From Phlebopus portentosus (taxonomy: Eukaryota > Basidiomycota > Agaricomycetes > Boletales > Boletinellaceae): a stretch of DNA of 64,000 nucleotides. Position numbers and translations under genes: made by a program. Below the pieces are notes generated by a model that was not told the DNA's origin, did no database searches, and saw nothing but the letters and a program-made list of their open reading frames with translations. Where the stretch lies: positions 1,984,001-2,048,000 of the forward strand of contig JAYXKI010000007.1 of the NCBI GenBank assembly GCA_037892935.1, in the 5' to 3' direction. Positions 53,534-64,000 of the stretch are shown here, one piece after another. How positions within the stretch are numbered: position 1 is the first letter of the stretch; each line of letters begins with the position of its first letter.

Positions 53534-55420
53534 TTAATTTCCCACTTTTACTTCTTGCAGCAATTTCAAAAAGAGATGACAATCATGTTCCTTCATCATC
53601 AGGCTACCGCGTGCCACGCCATCGGCCCACGCGATGCCATCAAAGTCATTCAGTGTCGGAGGATAACGCGCCTCGCTGTGTTTTCCACACCAGTCAAAAT
53701 CAACGACATATCCTCTTCCGTCCTTAACTAGGAGATTTGGCAGTCGATAATCCCCATGCACAAAACCCTGCTGGTGAAGCAACTCGAGTGCCCTCTTGAA
53801 ATCCTCGTACGCACTAGCGGGAAGTAACCGGTTTCTCCCTTTCAAATCCTGCACGGTCTCACCATCGATATACTCCATCACGACCATCTTGAGACCTCCG
53901 ACTATGTCGCCAACGAAATGTAGAGTTGGCGCGCGGCCTTCGCTGTCTAAGGCTCTGTGAGCTTCGCCGTTATATCGGTGTGTCAACTTGACAAGAACGT
54001 CTTTCTCTTGCAGCTTGGCGAGAAAGATTGCCTTTGCATTATGCTCGTTGTCCTCGAAAAGACGTTTTACAAACTGAAGCTTCGGCGCATCTGCATCTCG
54101 AAATCCAGGCCGCGGCATCAACACAGCATTGCTGGTCTTGCTTACATTATACTCTGTCTCTAACTCATTCAGGGCAACGGAAATCGCCCAAAAAATGCGA
54201 GCGACCTCAATGACACGGTCATTCATGCTAACGCCGCTTCCAAGAAAGATGTATCCAGTGAACGACTCCACGATGAATTCACGGGCAAAGACGGCACCAG
54301 AGATGTTGATATAAGGTCCCATGATTGAGATAATCACGCTCGGCGAGCAGGTGTTCCTGAACGTCGTTTTGTTCTGAAGCAAATCAACAGAATGCTCCTG
54401 AAGGAGCAAATAGCGTACCTGTACAATAAACTTCCTCCAGCCACATGCACCTTGATATGCCCCATCAGCGCCACTCCCAACTGTATCTTTCACCTCCACG
54501 CATAATAAAGGCACCACTCCAAAGGGGTCCACTTGTAATATGGACCCATCTAGTTCCGCCCCTTCAATTCTATACTTGTCATGAACATGCCAACCGAGCA
54601 TCTTGTTCAAATGTGAAATCATCTTCTTTCGTCGTGGATCTTCTGATTTGTAAAGTGCCGCAGAGTCATAAATAAAGGAGTGTATTTTCTGCAGAAAGTC
54701 TGCACTCAGAGGTTCCTCGCTCGGATTTCTGATTGCATCTTTCAATGCACCCAAAGCACTGCTGTTATATTGAGACATAGTGTCCAGTCCGTTCATAAGG
54801 AACTCCGTTGAATATTGGGTATTCGGCTTGTTGGAGACGCATTCCACTGGGTTTGGCAGCTGTTGAGGGATTAGGAGCCTTTCGTGCCATCTTCTCGGCG
54901 TACGAATGAGCTGAAGAGGGATAGTTAGCGAGTTTGGTTAGAGAAGGTGTTAAGTCACGAAGGGCCGCACGTGAATCTTCGAAGTGCCGTTTGGAAGGGA
55001 TGGTCGTAGCTATTTGCGGTTCTACCACCAGTATGAGTGGCACAGAGCCAGATACCAACTTGAAAAGAGAAAAGACGCACTGGGAACCTCGATAAGCAGT
55101 GTCTTTTCTGTAAGTTGTCTCAACTCCTGCTTCGGCTTGAGCTTCTTAACTTTCTGTTCATCGGGGGAGAAGACCTCTTTGAGTCGGTTATTAAAGTCGT
55201 CAGAGTCTATGTCGCCAAAGTCGATTCTGGAATCCGTGCATCTCCACACTGTGAGCCTGGCAGCATCAACGTGCTCGAGGTCAACTGATCGTTTCTCCTT
55301 GGCCTTCTCTGTCAAGTCTTCAATGCATGCGTCAGGGCCGACGATGACGGAAAAGGCATTTCCGAAGACAGCCTTCTTCTCGTGGTCGATGAGGAGGCAC
55401 CAGATTTTGATAACCACCAT
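53534..55420 (-). CDS. Crinkler-headed, nuclease-like plus kinase effector-type protein
   Basis: Header from ATG 55420: MVVIKIWCLL ... VDLEHVDAARLTVWRC ... LRQLTEKTLL, the ubiquitin-like Crinkler (CRN) N-terminal domain. A linker follows in another frame from about 55058 (VSGSVPLILVVEPQ); joining needs a 29-base GT-AG gap (short for an intron) or reflects a frameshift. A second frame change near 54830-54850 leads into the 437-codon frame ending TAA 53534. There D100...E118-x-K120 (AELDG, CVEVK) suggests a PD-(D/E)XK fold. Kinase features: Lys ~287, HGDYRLPNLL (364) and VDFDWCGKH (382), as in fungal FunK1-type kinases. A 45-base in-frame GTACGC...TTCAG could be an intron (removing 15 codons). 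Known: CRN proteins are nuclear-targeted effector or conflict proteins. Activity is uncertain because the frame joints are unresolved. Confidence 0.7.
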
Positions 55421-55560
55421 GCTGACCGTCGAGGTGTCGTGGCTAGTCTAGTGGCAGAAACGAGTTGGTGGCTCGTAAGATCCTTAGTAATGGTGACTGG
55501 CTGTGACGAAGTAACCATCACTCTTCTTTTCTAAGTATCTTACCAATACCATCATTCACG
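55421..55560 (-). promoter_or_regulatory. Leader region of the Crinkler gene
   Basis: Shares TAAGATACTTAGAAA and TTCGTCACAGC with 28220-28290, the start of the deleted pseudogene, showing common descent of the two loci. Confidence 0.5.
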
Positions 55561-55739
55561 TGTCCTTTAAACACCAATTCGATTGACGTCCATAGAGCTC
55601 ACCACAGTCAACTTTTCTATGAATTAACTATGACTACATGAAGGCTACTATAAGAGCTCTAACATATATTTTTTCTGTGCAAAAAAAAATTAGGGAGAAA
55701 ATTAATATGAAGGCAGGAAGAAATGAGGTGTTTATCACG

Positions 55740-55985
55740 CAAGACTAACTCCTTTGGACACCCCGTGACAGATGTCACACTGACACGTGGTTCCCTTCCC
55801 CACTGTGACAAATGGAGATTCGGTCACACTGAAGAATTCTCCTAGAGCTCAGTTCACACGTTTTCTAACTGGAATAACTGTAGTATTGTGTGTGTAACGA
55901 GAGAGGAGAATCCTCCTCACATGTCACTATCTACTTGCTATTTAACTAAAATACATGAGGCATAACATGAGGGAAATAAAACTAT
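55740..55985 (-). repeat. Dispersed repeat, copy B
   Basis: Inverted relative of 28310-28510 with imperfect identity. Rich in GTGTGAC/GTCACAC words (TGTGACAAATGGAGATTCGG; GTCACACTGACACGTGG). Ends not determined. Confidence 0.5.
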
Positions 55986-58980
55986 ACTTAATCCGACTTT
56001 TCTGGACTTAAGTAATCAGCACTCAGGTAATATGAGTGACTGTTACATCATCACATACACCCTTCAGAACTTGTGTGCAAGTTCTCATTATAGTAAATGA
56101 AGGTCATAGATTGGCAAAGATAATATCCATAAGAGTGAGAGTAAATCATACTCCATATAAAAAGTGGATCTTAGGATTGGCATCAAGTTACATAAAGTGC
56201 ATAAGTTGTTCTACACATATATCACATCTGCACAGTTGTGAATACTGTCATTACTTGTCTTTATACCTTTATGTCCTGATCACTAAACACTGGGGCTTCA
56301 GGTACTGGAGTGCTGGAATGCTTAGTGGACTCTTGTTTTTTGATAATAGGGGTGTATTCTTGAGGATAAGTGCCCCCGGTGTAGTGCGCTGCACTAACCT
56401 ATACCAGTCCAGCGGCACAGGCCTATAAGGTCTCTACCCCCCTATGTCATACCCAGGACACCCCACATACTATTGTCAGCAAACCAGCCTCCACTGCTAT
56501 TACCCTTAATACAGCCTGCTCAGCGGTTGCCAGACCTTCAGTGGCCTAAGAACAGTACCCATGCCGCTACCGCTGCCGACCATATAAACCAGCGGCAATG
56601 CCTCTATTCCTATTCTATGATTGCCCTTCCGCCCTTCAACCAAACCCTGGTGCTTCTTCTCTAGCCTCTCCTAAGAATTGTTCCGCTGAACCCAATGATT
56701 CCAGGCCTCAAAAAGGCTTGCACGGCAGCTGAACACACTGTGGCAGATGTATATTGTACCATCATAGAAGTGTATGCCCACCACCACGTCAGCTAGGTAA
56801 ATAATAGTCAATCTCAGGTCTATTTCATTAAACATTTCATATTCTTATCATCCCACATTATACGCTGAGTGTGGTAGCATGCCCGGCAGCTATTCATATA
56901 TGTTAGAGGTGTAGGTCTGGGGTTACACTGGTTTTGATCCTTTTGCCTAAGCAGCGGTATGTTGTGCAGAGGTGATCTATCTACCCACGTTTAGCTGTAC
57001 CACGTGGTCCTCTTACTGTCCTTCCTAGTCACAGTCCTAGTAAGGGATGCTTTCAGAGACAAGGTAGAGTAAGAGCAGATTGGGATTTCCAAGAGGCATA
57101 GTAGTATAAAGCACATAATAGATAGTGTGTTAGAACACTGTTGCTGTGTGTTAAGAGGATCGAAAGATGGGGAAAAGAGGGCCTACTTCTAGCGCTATTT
57201 ATGCTTTCTAGATAATCCATTTTTTATCCTATTTCTTACTCATCTTCTCTCCACTTTACTCCACCTTGCTCCACCTTGCTCTACTTCTCTCCACCATTAC
57301 ATCACTTCCTTCGTCATTCTGCTCTACTGAGCGCCACTTTGCTCCAATGTATCTCCACTATAACGGAATTCTGTGGGGTTGCTGACTGAGATAATAGAGG
57401 TGCTGTTCCAGTATGGAAAGCTCCACTGTCAGTGCTCCACTATGACATCAATTCCATCACCAGGTGGGATTGTAGCTCTTGGTGCAATGTAGGCAGCTTG
57501 ATATGTGACTCTTTGCTGTTCGTCTTGTGGTCCAAAGGGTGTAAGTACAACTCGCACATCAGTATTGAGATGTCGGATTGGTGTAGAGTATGGTCCAATG
57601 CATACCATGAACTGTATGAGTTCAGCTGGGGGATGCAGTTGTGTTTGAGTGACTAGCTATGCTTTGCCTGGAAGTCGAATGTCATGAATGTATTGCCATA
57701 TCCTTCATTGGAGTACCTGTTGTAATTGCTTGGTGTCCAGGTTCATGTCCCTTGGTAAATAAAGGTTTGCTTGTACTGTAGAGGCTGGACATGAGTTGTG
57801 CAGCTCTGACTTGTACCATCCTAGTATCCTCCAAGTTATTTGGTCTGCAGCTCGAGGGGTTCGAGTTGTAACAATGAGTTCCTCATGTCGCTTGGGTATT
57901 ATAGGATTTGGTGGATTGGCATGTAACACTTCTTGCATGTGACATTAGACTTCGATCTAGCAGTCACGCATTTCACTTGTAGCATAACATACTGTAAAGT
58001 ATATCTCATAAAGGACCATGTACACTCGGGCACAAGTCTGACAGTGCTGGAATGCCAGTGATGTCTCCATTGGGCTTAGATTAGCCTTTAGACTTTAGTC
58101 ATTAGGCGTTAGGCTTTGGTAGTCAAGTTCTAGACTTCTCAGGCTTCTAGTAGTTTTGATCACTTCTTGACTTCTTTTGATTGGGTCAGATTGGGAGTTT
58201 GGTCAGCAGCGTTAAGGTGACGGTTGGTGGTAATAAATTGGCAGTGATAATTACCGGTCGGTGGTGTTAAGTAGTCCGTGGGGTCACGTACTTGTGGCGT
58301 GCTTCTCAGGCACCCGTATATTGCCGTTGATGCCTGTGACCATTGCCTTAGTCGCGTTAACAGTAGTTTAGCTCTAGTGACTGCTAGACTATTACTAGTC
58401 ACATTTGGAATATTGATCCTGTTGATCTGCTGATTGTGTTGATCTTGATGCAAGTTTTTCAGCGGTGTAAGAAGCATCGACACGCTAGGTCTGAGATCAT
58501 GCACGTGACATGTGTTCTGCAGTAATCTGCATTGTAATGGCGGAACTCAGTGCGGATTGATTTGATTCGAAGTGGAATGGACTACTGTAGCCTCTCACAT
58601 TTGACCCCTGCATAAGAAGAACTTTCAACACTCGAGCCACCCAGTCAAAAACTTACAATGGCCAACTTAGCTAGCCCATCTTACTAAAACCTAGGCACGA
58701 GAGATAAATTGAAGGATCCGTAATTGGCTCCCGACGCCCTCAAGCTTTGACCCGATGTGATGCACTCCGGCTTTTCCCTTTTGAGTCCTATATACATTCT
58801 CATTTTGTTTTGTCCCCTATGATTCCATATGCTCACCATTCCGTATGCGTCCACATTTTGTATTATGCTCTATGGTCATTATCCCGCTACTTTCCAGATG
58901 TGCTTACTTCATCTTTTGTTTCCCATGCAATCCCTTATGCTTATCACTTCTGATTTCCTTTTGTTATGCTCCCTGATGCT
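55986..58980. other. Long stretch without recognisable gene
   Basis: All frames are short and none shows a domain. A TCCACTTTGCTCCAC-like pyrimidine repeat lies at about 57245-57365. A GCTTTAGGCTTTAG-like run (TTAGACTTTAGTC, TTAGGCGTTAGGC) lies at 58085-58120. Probably decayed repeats; the right end may include U3 of the Gypsy-3 LTR. Confidence 0.35.
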
Positions 58981-59000
58981 CCGAAAGATCAGGTTTGGAC

Positions 59001-59012
59001 AATTTATAAATA
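59001..59012 (+). promoter_or_regulatory. TATA box, putative Gypsy-3 LTR promoter
   Basis: AATTTATAAATAGG about 500 bases before the first gag-like frame. Together with a PBS-like GTATCATCAGC at 59432-59442 it suggests that the 5' LTR ends near 59426. The LTR start is not defined because the 3' LTR is outside the window. Confidence 0.45.
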
Positions 59013-59431
59013 GGTGAGCAACTCGTAGTAAGAGCCCAGTTTTGAATCGGGGGGGAACAGTTTAGCTCGGAACAGCTCAGTCCAAAGTTCAGACTAGAAT
59101 CCCACTCTAGCTACAGTCGAGATCAATTCGACTCTTCCTGTACCCTCCTCGACTCTCTATCTCCCACAAATATACGATAGCACTGTCTCATACATCCGGA
59201 GTCTACTGCTCTGCAGTTGAACCCGAGCCCAGTGTGATCAGTTTGACCCATGTTGAAGTCTAAAACCCTCATCACTCTTCCTTATGCCTCTATGCAAGGT
59301 CTCACTAGAGTCCCTTGTGTATCACTTCATTCCGCATTGCATTGCTTTGTTTTGTTTTGTAACCTACCGAAACCCATTGTAACTCGTCGCAACCCGTTAT
59401 ATCATGTCGGATCCTCGAAAGGATCACTTTT

Positions 59432-59442
59432 GTATCATCAGC
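59432..59442 (+). promoter_or_regulatory. PBS-like site of Gypsy-3
   Basis: TTTTGTATCATCAGC follows a CA dinucleotide (59425-59426) and resembles the TGGTATCA-type tRNA-Met primer site with one or two changes. Confidence 0.35.
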
Positions 59443-59999
59443 ACTTAGGGGAAGTCCTTCTCCAAGCTTCACCTCATCATCTTCCACCTCCAGGGTTCAA
59501 ATCCATTGAAGGATTACCTGTGAGGACATTGATTACCTTTGCATCACCACTGCCAATCTCCCTTGCTTTGACTTCTCCCGCCTTACTTCTTCGCCTATCT
59601 CCTTTGATCCAATCTCCCCCTCGCATACAACCAGCAGCCTTCAATCTCATTTCTCCTCCATCCCTTCCAGAACTACTCCGGAACCCAGATTGACGCATCT
59701 GCCCTTCTCTAGTTTTCCCCCAAAGACACCCTTCTCCTTCCCACTCATTTTAATCTTACCAAACAGCCCCCAAGAACTGTGACACTTCTCAGCTATCAGA
59801 CAGTTCACAGGAGTTTCAAGTGGAGCCCACAGCGAGGGGGGAAATTCACTGTTTGTCCAAAACGAGTAACCAAACTCCAGGTAGTACTCGGACTACCTGT
59901 AGCCAATTAGCCCATATCCCCGTAGTTCACCAAGCCTTACCCCAAGTCACACCTTGAACACCTAGGCAGAGGGCAAGTGCTAGAAGCACCACAGCATTA

Positions 60000-61263
60000 T
60001 TGCTAAGTTCTTCAGTAATTCAACCTTCACCTCTAACCGAGTCCAGTACCCTACCATCGTTCAAGGCGTCGGCCAAATCGTCTCCTTTTAGTTTCCAAGA
60101 AACCGACCTACCTACCAAATTCTCCAAGCAAGAATCCTCGTCGCCAGAGGATATCACTGTTCGACTCGATTACCCAGACCCCACTAGGCTCAGACAGCCT
60201 CAAACCTCCAATCAAGCAATCCAAGTCAATCTACTTGCGCAACAGTTGCAACCAAGCAGATTAACTCTCGCTCACCACCTCCAAGGACTGGAAAGTAACC
60301 TGCAGATCCTTAACCAACTTTAGACCAATTATCAGCAGTTGCAGCATATATTGAACCAGATGGCTGCAGTTAGACTGCCTCTTCGAGGTGACAAGAGAGT
60401 ACCAGTATTTGTCAGTTCCGATCTGAAGGAACTATTCCGCTTCTTCGATGACATGGATGCAATCGCAATAGATTCCAACTGGGATACGTCAACTACGATC
60501 AGACGTGGGTACCTGTACTATGCAAAGACTGACATTGCAGAAGTATGGGAGACCCTCCCCAAAGTTTCTACCACCCCTGCGAGCATCGGAGATTTCAAAA
60601 TGGCCATCAAGAAGCTTTATTCAAGTTTGGCAGATGGCAAGAGATACTCTAGGGGCAAATTGGAGCAGTTCATTGCCAAATGGGCCGAGAAAGGTATTCA
60701 CACCAGAGATGAATTCAGCACTTATCATCGTGAGTTCCTACGCAGAGCCAGGTATCTAGTTGCCAGCAACAAACTTACCGAGAACGACTTGAAATTCACG
60801 TTTCTTTGAGGCATTTCAGGCCAGACTAGGAAGGATATCCTGCAAAGGCTCAAAATCAAGGACCCAGACCATGAGAGGGGTGATCCCTATGACATCGAGA
60901 AAGTAGCAAATGCAGCTATGTACATTCTTTTGGGATCTACAGTCGATCAGATCGGATCTGACCTGATGAGTGGCAGAATGAGCACAATGATAAGCGCATC
61001 ATCGGGAGGACATGGAATAACCATCAAGAAGGAAGAAATGGACTTGAGTAAAGTTTTGGGAAATGCTGAAAGGTTTTCAGGTAATACTGGAATCACTCAC
61101 TAGAGGCCAGGGCCCTCGAATTGCAACAGGTCCGCAACTGGCCCCATTGGCTCGCACGCCCAGATATGCATTCTGCAGCTATCCTGGTCACTTTATAAGG
61201 TCGTGCCCGAAGGTACTCAAGTATATCCAGGCCGGAAAGTGTCTACGTGACTCGAACGGATAA
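60000..61263 (+). pseudogene. gag: Gypsy-3 Gag
   Basis: Pieces 60000-60323, 60339-60809 and 60810-61103 share one frame, broken by TAG 60321-60323 and TGA 60807-60809 (FTFL-stop-GIS). Capsid region: FVSSDLKELFRFFDDMDAIA, YYAKTDIAEVWETLP, FIAKWAEKGIHTRDEFSTYH. After a frame change (~61080) comes a zinc-knuckle remnant YAFCSYPGHFIRSC, in which the first Cys of CX2CX4HX4C is Tyr. Confidence 0.8.
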
Positions 61264-61269
61264 GTAGTC

Positions 61270-62253
61270 ATGCCGAATGGAGCCTTTGTGTCAAGTAGGG
61301 TTTCGGGCCGGAACCTGATAGAGCGAATTGACAAGTTGCTAAAGCTGAACTCGTCACATCCAGTCAACATTATTGAAGTCGCCGAGCACCCGGAAACCCT
61401 GGCTGAGCCGATAGCATCAGCTATGCTCCAAGAAATCGGTGAGGATCAGACAGAAGAAACCGATTATGACGTAAAATGTTTGGAGATCTTGCTCAACGAG
61501 ACAAAGAAGAAAGCAGCAACTGGTAAGAGGCAGAAGTTCGATGGAGTAGTCATTCCAACTAAGGTGGGACCACCGGGAAGAGGGACCTCGAAGGTGCAGC
61601 AGTCGCCACCCCCTATTCCTAAGCCCCCGGCAGTTTCATATTCATCACCGCAGCAGGATGATATTAGAAAACTCTTGAACCCCCAACCCCAATACCGCTA
61701 CGTAGTCCCCGTTGAAGACTCTAATGCTGTCTCTAACGTGCTTACTTGGACGCTCAACACGAGCATTACGCTTAGCCAAAGGAAACTGTTATCAATCACC
61801 CCCGAACTACGAAATCAACTAAAAGAACTCATTACTGCAAAGAGATATAACGCTGCTAATGTGAATCTCATCGAATCACTAAGTTACGCCGCGCAACTAT
61901 GCGGAACCGCATCGCAACAACCTGAGGACTTGATTTTGTCCATCGGAACATCAGTAGTGACCGCGGAAGCAACTCTTCCCCTCTGTACAGTTACAGCTGT
62001 AGTGGAGGATACAATGGAAGTGGAGTGCATACTCGATCAAGGCGCAGCAGTGTGTCTGATTAGGGAAGACATTTGGGAGAAACTTCAAGTGCCCCTATCG
62101 CCGGACCAGAGCATGACCATTGAGATGGCAGACACAGTGAAGTCAGCCACCATAGGACTGATCCTGAACGCCAAGTTTACGATAGCCAAGATTGATCTTT
62201 CCCTGCAAGTGCATGTCGTTCATCAGGCACCATTCCAGGCACTGCTCAGATGA
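61270..62253 (+). CDS. Gypsy-3 gag-pol linker and protease
   Basis: 327 codons, no stop. The first ~190 codons are a hydrophilic linker (KVGPPGRGTSKVQQSPPPIP). Protease: VECILDQGAAVCLIREDIWE (active-site D-Q-G, as usual in this lineage), SLQVHVVHQAPFQALLR, then TGA 62251-62253 where the family continues GRPF. Confidence 0.78.
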   Translation: MPNGAFVSSRVSGRNLIERIDKLLKLNSSHPVNIIEVAEHPETLAEPIASAMLQEIGEDQTEETDYDVKCLEILLNETKKKAATGKRQKFDGVVIPTKVGPPGRGTSKVQQSPPPIPKPPAVSYSSPQQDDIRKLLNPQPQYRYVVPVEDSNAVSNVLTWTLNTSITLSQRKLLSITPELRNQLKELITAKRYNAANVNLIESLSYAAQLCGTASQQPEDLILSIGTSVVTAEATLPLCTVTAVVEDTMEVECILDQGAAVCLIREDIWEKLQVPLSPDQSMTIEMADTVKSATIGLILNAKFTIAKIDLSLQVHVVHQAPFQALLR

Positions 62254-62339
62254 CCCTTCTTTACAGTAACAGAATGCGAAACTAAGGATTATACCTCGGG
62301 AGACCAGCATATAATGCTATCAGACCCCAATGACAGGAA

Positions 62340-62600
62340 TTGACATAGTAAGGTCGTGACAGGAATTTGGAATGTGTTGTGCAATGTTGTGCAACAGGGT
62401 TTTCAGCAGACGTCAAGGAACTGATACTAAGATGTCAGTGAGATGTAGGCAATTATTTGTATTCAAGCCTCAATAATGTGTTTTCTATCTATTCTATTGG
62501 TGTTTCCAACACTTTCACCTCTCTATTTAGTAACTAGCTTTGGAAGCTGATGAAAGACCCAATGCGTTTCTCTACTGACTATTTAAGTTGACCTTATAGA
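62340..62600. other. Insertion-like block in Gypsy-3 pol
   Basis: Pol reading (LSDPNDRN) stops near 62340 and resumes only near 62640 (YKRIAQKVWPIPRVLPEEF). The stretch between has no pol-like frame and contains GTGACAGGAAT twice (~62330, 62357) and TGTTGTGCAATGTTGTGCAA. It could be a small insertion or just divergent linker. Confidence 0.4.
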
Positions 62601-62639
62601 TCATGTACTCTAGAGACCCCGGACGACAATGACACAGCA

Positions 62640-64000
62640 GTGCTCATGTACAAGCGCATCGCTCAGAAAGTATGGCCCATCCCCAGGGTACTACCAGAAG
62701 AATTTCGCATCATTTGAAGGAGGCATCCGAACCCGCTCGAAGGACTACCCGAAATACCAAAGAAACCGAAACCATTTACGCCCATAGGCAGACTTATGAG
62801 GGAATGGTTTGAGGCCCTCAAAATTGACAAGAATCAGTTCTTATGGCCCGAGGAAAGGATGCTAGTTGCTAACCTACTTATGCTACAGGAAGGAGCACTA
62901 GCATGGACAGAAGCAGAACGAGGCAGTTTCGATGCACAATACTTCGATTCGATTCGCATCCCGATGGTACCACATGTACCGTGGGTACACAAGAACATAC
63001 CTATTTCTCCGGGTATTCTCGAGCATACCATCAACCTAATTCATGAGAAAATCAAGAATGGAGCCATCGAACTGTTTAACTCCTCGTACCGATCACAATA
63101 GTTTTGCCTTGTCAAGAAGGATGGAGTCTCCCTTCGATTTATACTTGACCAGCAAGACATGAATGGTGTTTCCATTTGAGACTCAGCTGTTCTGCCGAAT
63201 ATAGAGACTATTGTGGAGCATTGCAGCGGACGAAGTTGTTATTTGAGCCTCAATTTCTATGTGGCTTTTGACCAGTGAGTTCTAGATGAGCGCTCTCAAG
63301 ATCTCACGACATTTCAGACTCCCTTGGGAACATTCAGGATGACAGTTCTCCTGATGGGATACATGAATTCCCTTCAGATTATGCACAATGACGTTATCTT
63401 CATTCTACAAGACGAGATTCCACACTGTACTGATCTGTATGCAGATAATTCGCCCAGATTGGGTCCCAAAACACACTACAAACTCCCGGATGGCTCTTAC
63501 AAGACCCTGCCAGAGAATCCAGGGATTAGGCGATTTATTTACGAGCATATATGCAACGTAAATCGAATTTTGCAGCGAGTCAAGGCAGTAGGAGGAACGT
63601 ACTCAGGAAAGAAAATGGAGATCGGCGTTGAGTCAATTGTATTTCTCGGACACAAACTGACATATTATGGACAAGAGCCAGACAAATCAAAAGTCCAGAA
63701 GGTCAGGGACTGGCCGCCATGCCAATTGGTAACTGAAGTCAAAAGATTCCTCAGAACAGTGGGAGTCCTGCAAATTTTCATTAAGGATTTCGCCAAGATA
63801 GCACGCCCCCTCAATCGACTCACTCGGAAGAACAACATTTTTGATTAGACAGACGAAGAACAGAAATCAATGGACGAGTTGAAGGAAGCGGTCATTAGGT
63901 GTCCAGCTCTATGCACAATAGACTATCAATCGGAACTCGAAGTTGTACTTGCAGTGGATTCATCGATTATCGGAGTAGGATGGTATTTGGGTCAAGAACA
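62640..64000 (+). pseudogene. pol: Gypsy-3 reverse transcriptase and RNase H start
   Basis: One plus-strand frame with several stops: GRLMREWFEALKIDKNQFLW, HVPWVHKNIPISPGILEHTI, RSQ-stop-FCLVKKDG, LRFILDQQDMNGV, TTFQTPLGTFRMTVLLMGYM, then LYADNSPRLGPKTHYKLPDG, where the family has F-I-D-D-V at the catalytic site; the second Asp is Asn here. Next: GTYSGKKMEIGVESIVFLGH, VKRFLRTVGVLQIFIKDFAK, and after TAG 63846 the RNase H start VVLAVDSSIIGVGWYLGQE at the window edge. Confidence 0.85.

Larger units (their letters stand above)
59427..64000 (+). mobile_element. Gypsy-3: different Ty3/gypsy element, runs off window
   Basis: Gag, protease and RT of a gypsy clade distinct from Gypsy-1/2: its protease has D-Q-G and its RT has the GPKTHYKLPDGSY insert, typical of one large Agaricomycete gypsy lineage. 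Decayed: TAG 60321-60323, TGA 60807-60809, a frame change near 61080, several stops in pol and an insertion-like block near 62340-62600. Continues past 64000. Confidence 0.82.

Noticed and set aside
55986..58980. tRNA or snRNA genes in the long gene-free stretch
   Set aside because: I looked for A/B-box (TGGC...AGTGG, GGTTCGANTCC-like) words and cloverleaf-like pairing and found none that hold together.

Overview
This window looks like a repeat-rich stretch of an Agaricomycete (mushroom-type basidiomycete) genome. Reasons: genes split by short GT-AG introns (about 45-65 bases), two tandem class I hydrophobin genes, a CHAT-domain protein, a Crinkler-headed fungal protein kinase, and several Ty3/gypsy chromoviruses. 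Only about the first 9 kb and the 53.5-55.4 kb segment look like ordinary host gene space; most of the rest is mobile DNA.

Layout. 0-1.7 kb: 3' part of a CHAT peptidase-like gene. 2.3-6.0 kb: a tandem duplication of about 1.95 kb, each unit holding one hydrophobin gene. 6.6-8.9 kb: a seven-exon gene for an unrecognised acidic, coiled-coil protein. 9.7-28.3 kb: a kinase pseudogene split in two by a Ty1/copia element (9865-27696, TSD TTCAG). That copia element is itself split by a 12.6 kb chromovirus, Gypsy-1 (13917-26509, TSD ATATT). Gypsy-1 has 1,596-base LTRs that each contain a 324-codon frame, plus a long extra reading frame before gag.

28.3-53.4 kb: AT-rich, heavily mutated DNA with layered insertions. 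The centre is a 12.2 kb structure (29847-42046) with 2.1 kb inverted arms, each carrying a Tc1-type (DD34E) transposase, enclosing 6.9 kb of multi-exon reading frames. A fold-back MITE sits in the left arm, and the right arm preserves its empty site. To the right are a second fold-back MITE (42194-42950), an old decayed gypsy copy, a younger member of the same family inserted into it in the opposite direction (Gypsy-2, 43331-49989, TSD GAACT), and a hAT transposase relic.

53.5-55.4 kb: a minus-strand gene with a Crinkler header, a PD-(D/E)XK-like domain and a kinase domain; the split kinase pseudogene at 9.7/28 kb is a deleted relative. 55.6-59.4 kb: mostly sequence without recognisable genes. 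59.4-64 kb: gag, protease and RT of a third, different gypsy element running off the window.

Decay pattern: LTR pairs differ almost only by transitions, often at CpG, and nearly all premature stops are TGA (also TAG/TAA) where CGA (or CAG/CAA) is expected. This fits methylated-CpG deamination or a RIP-like process acting on silenced repeats.
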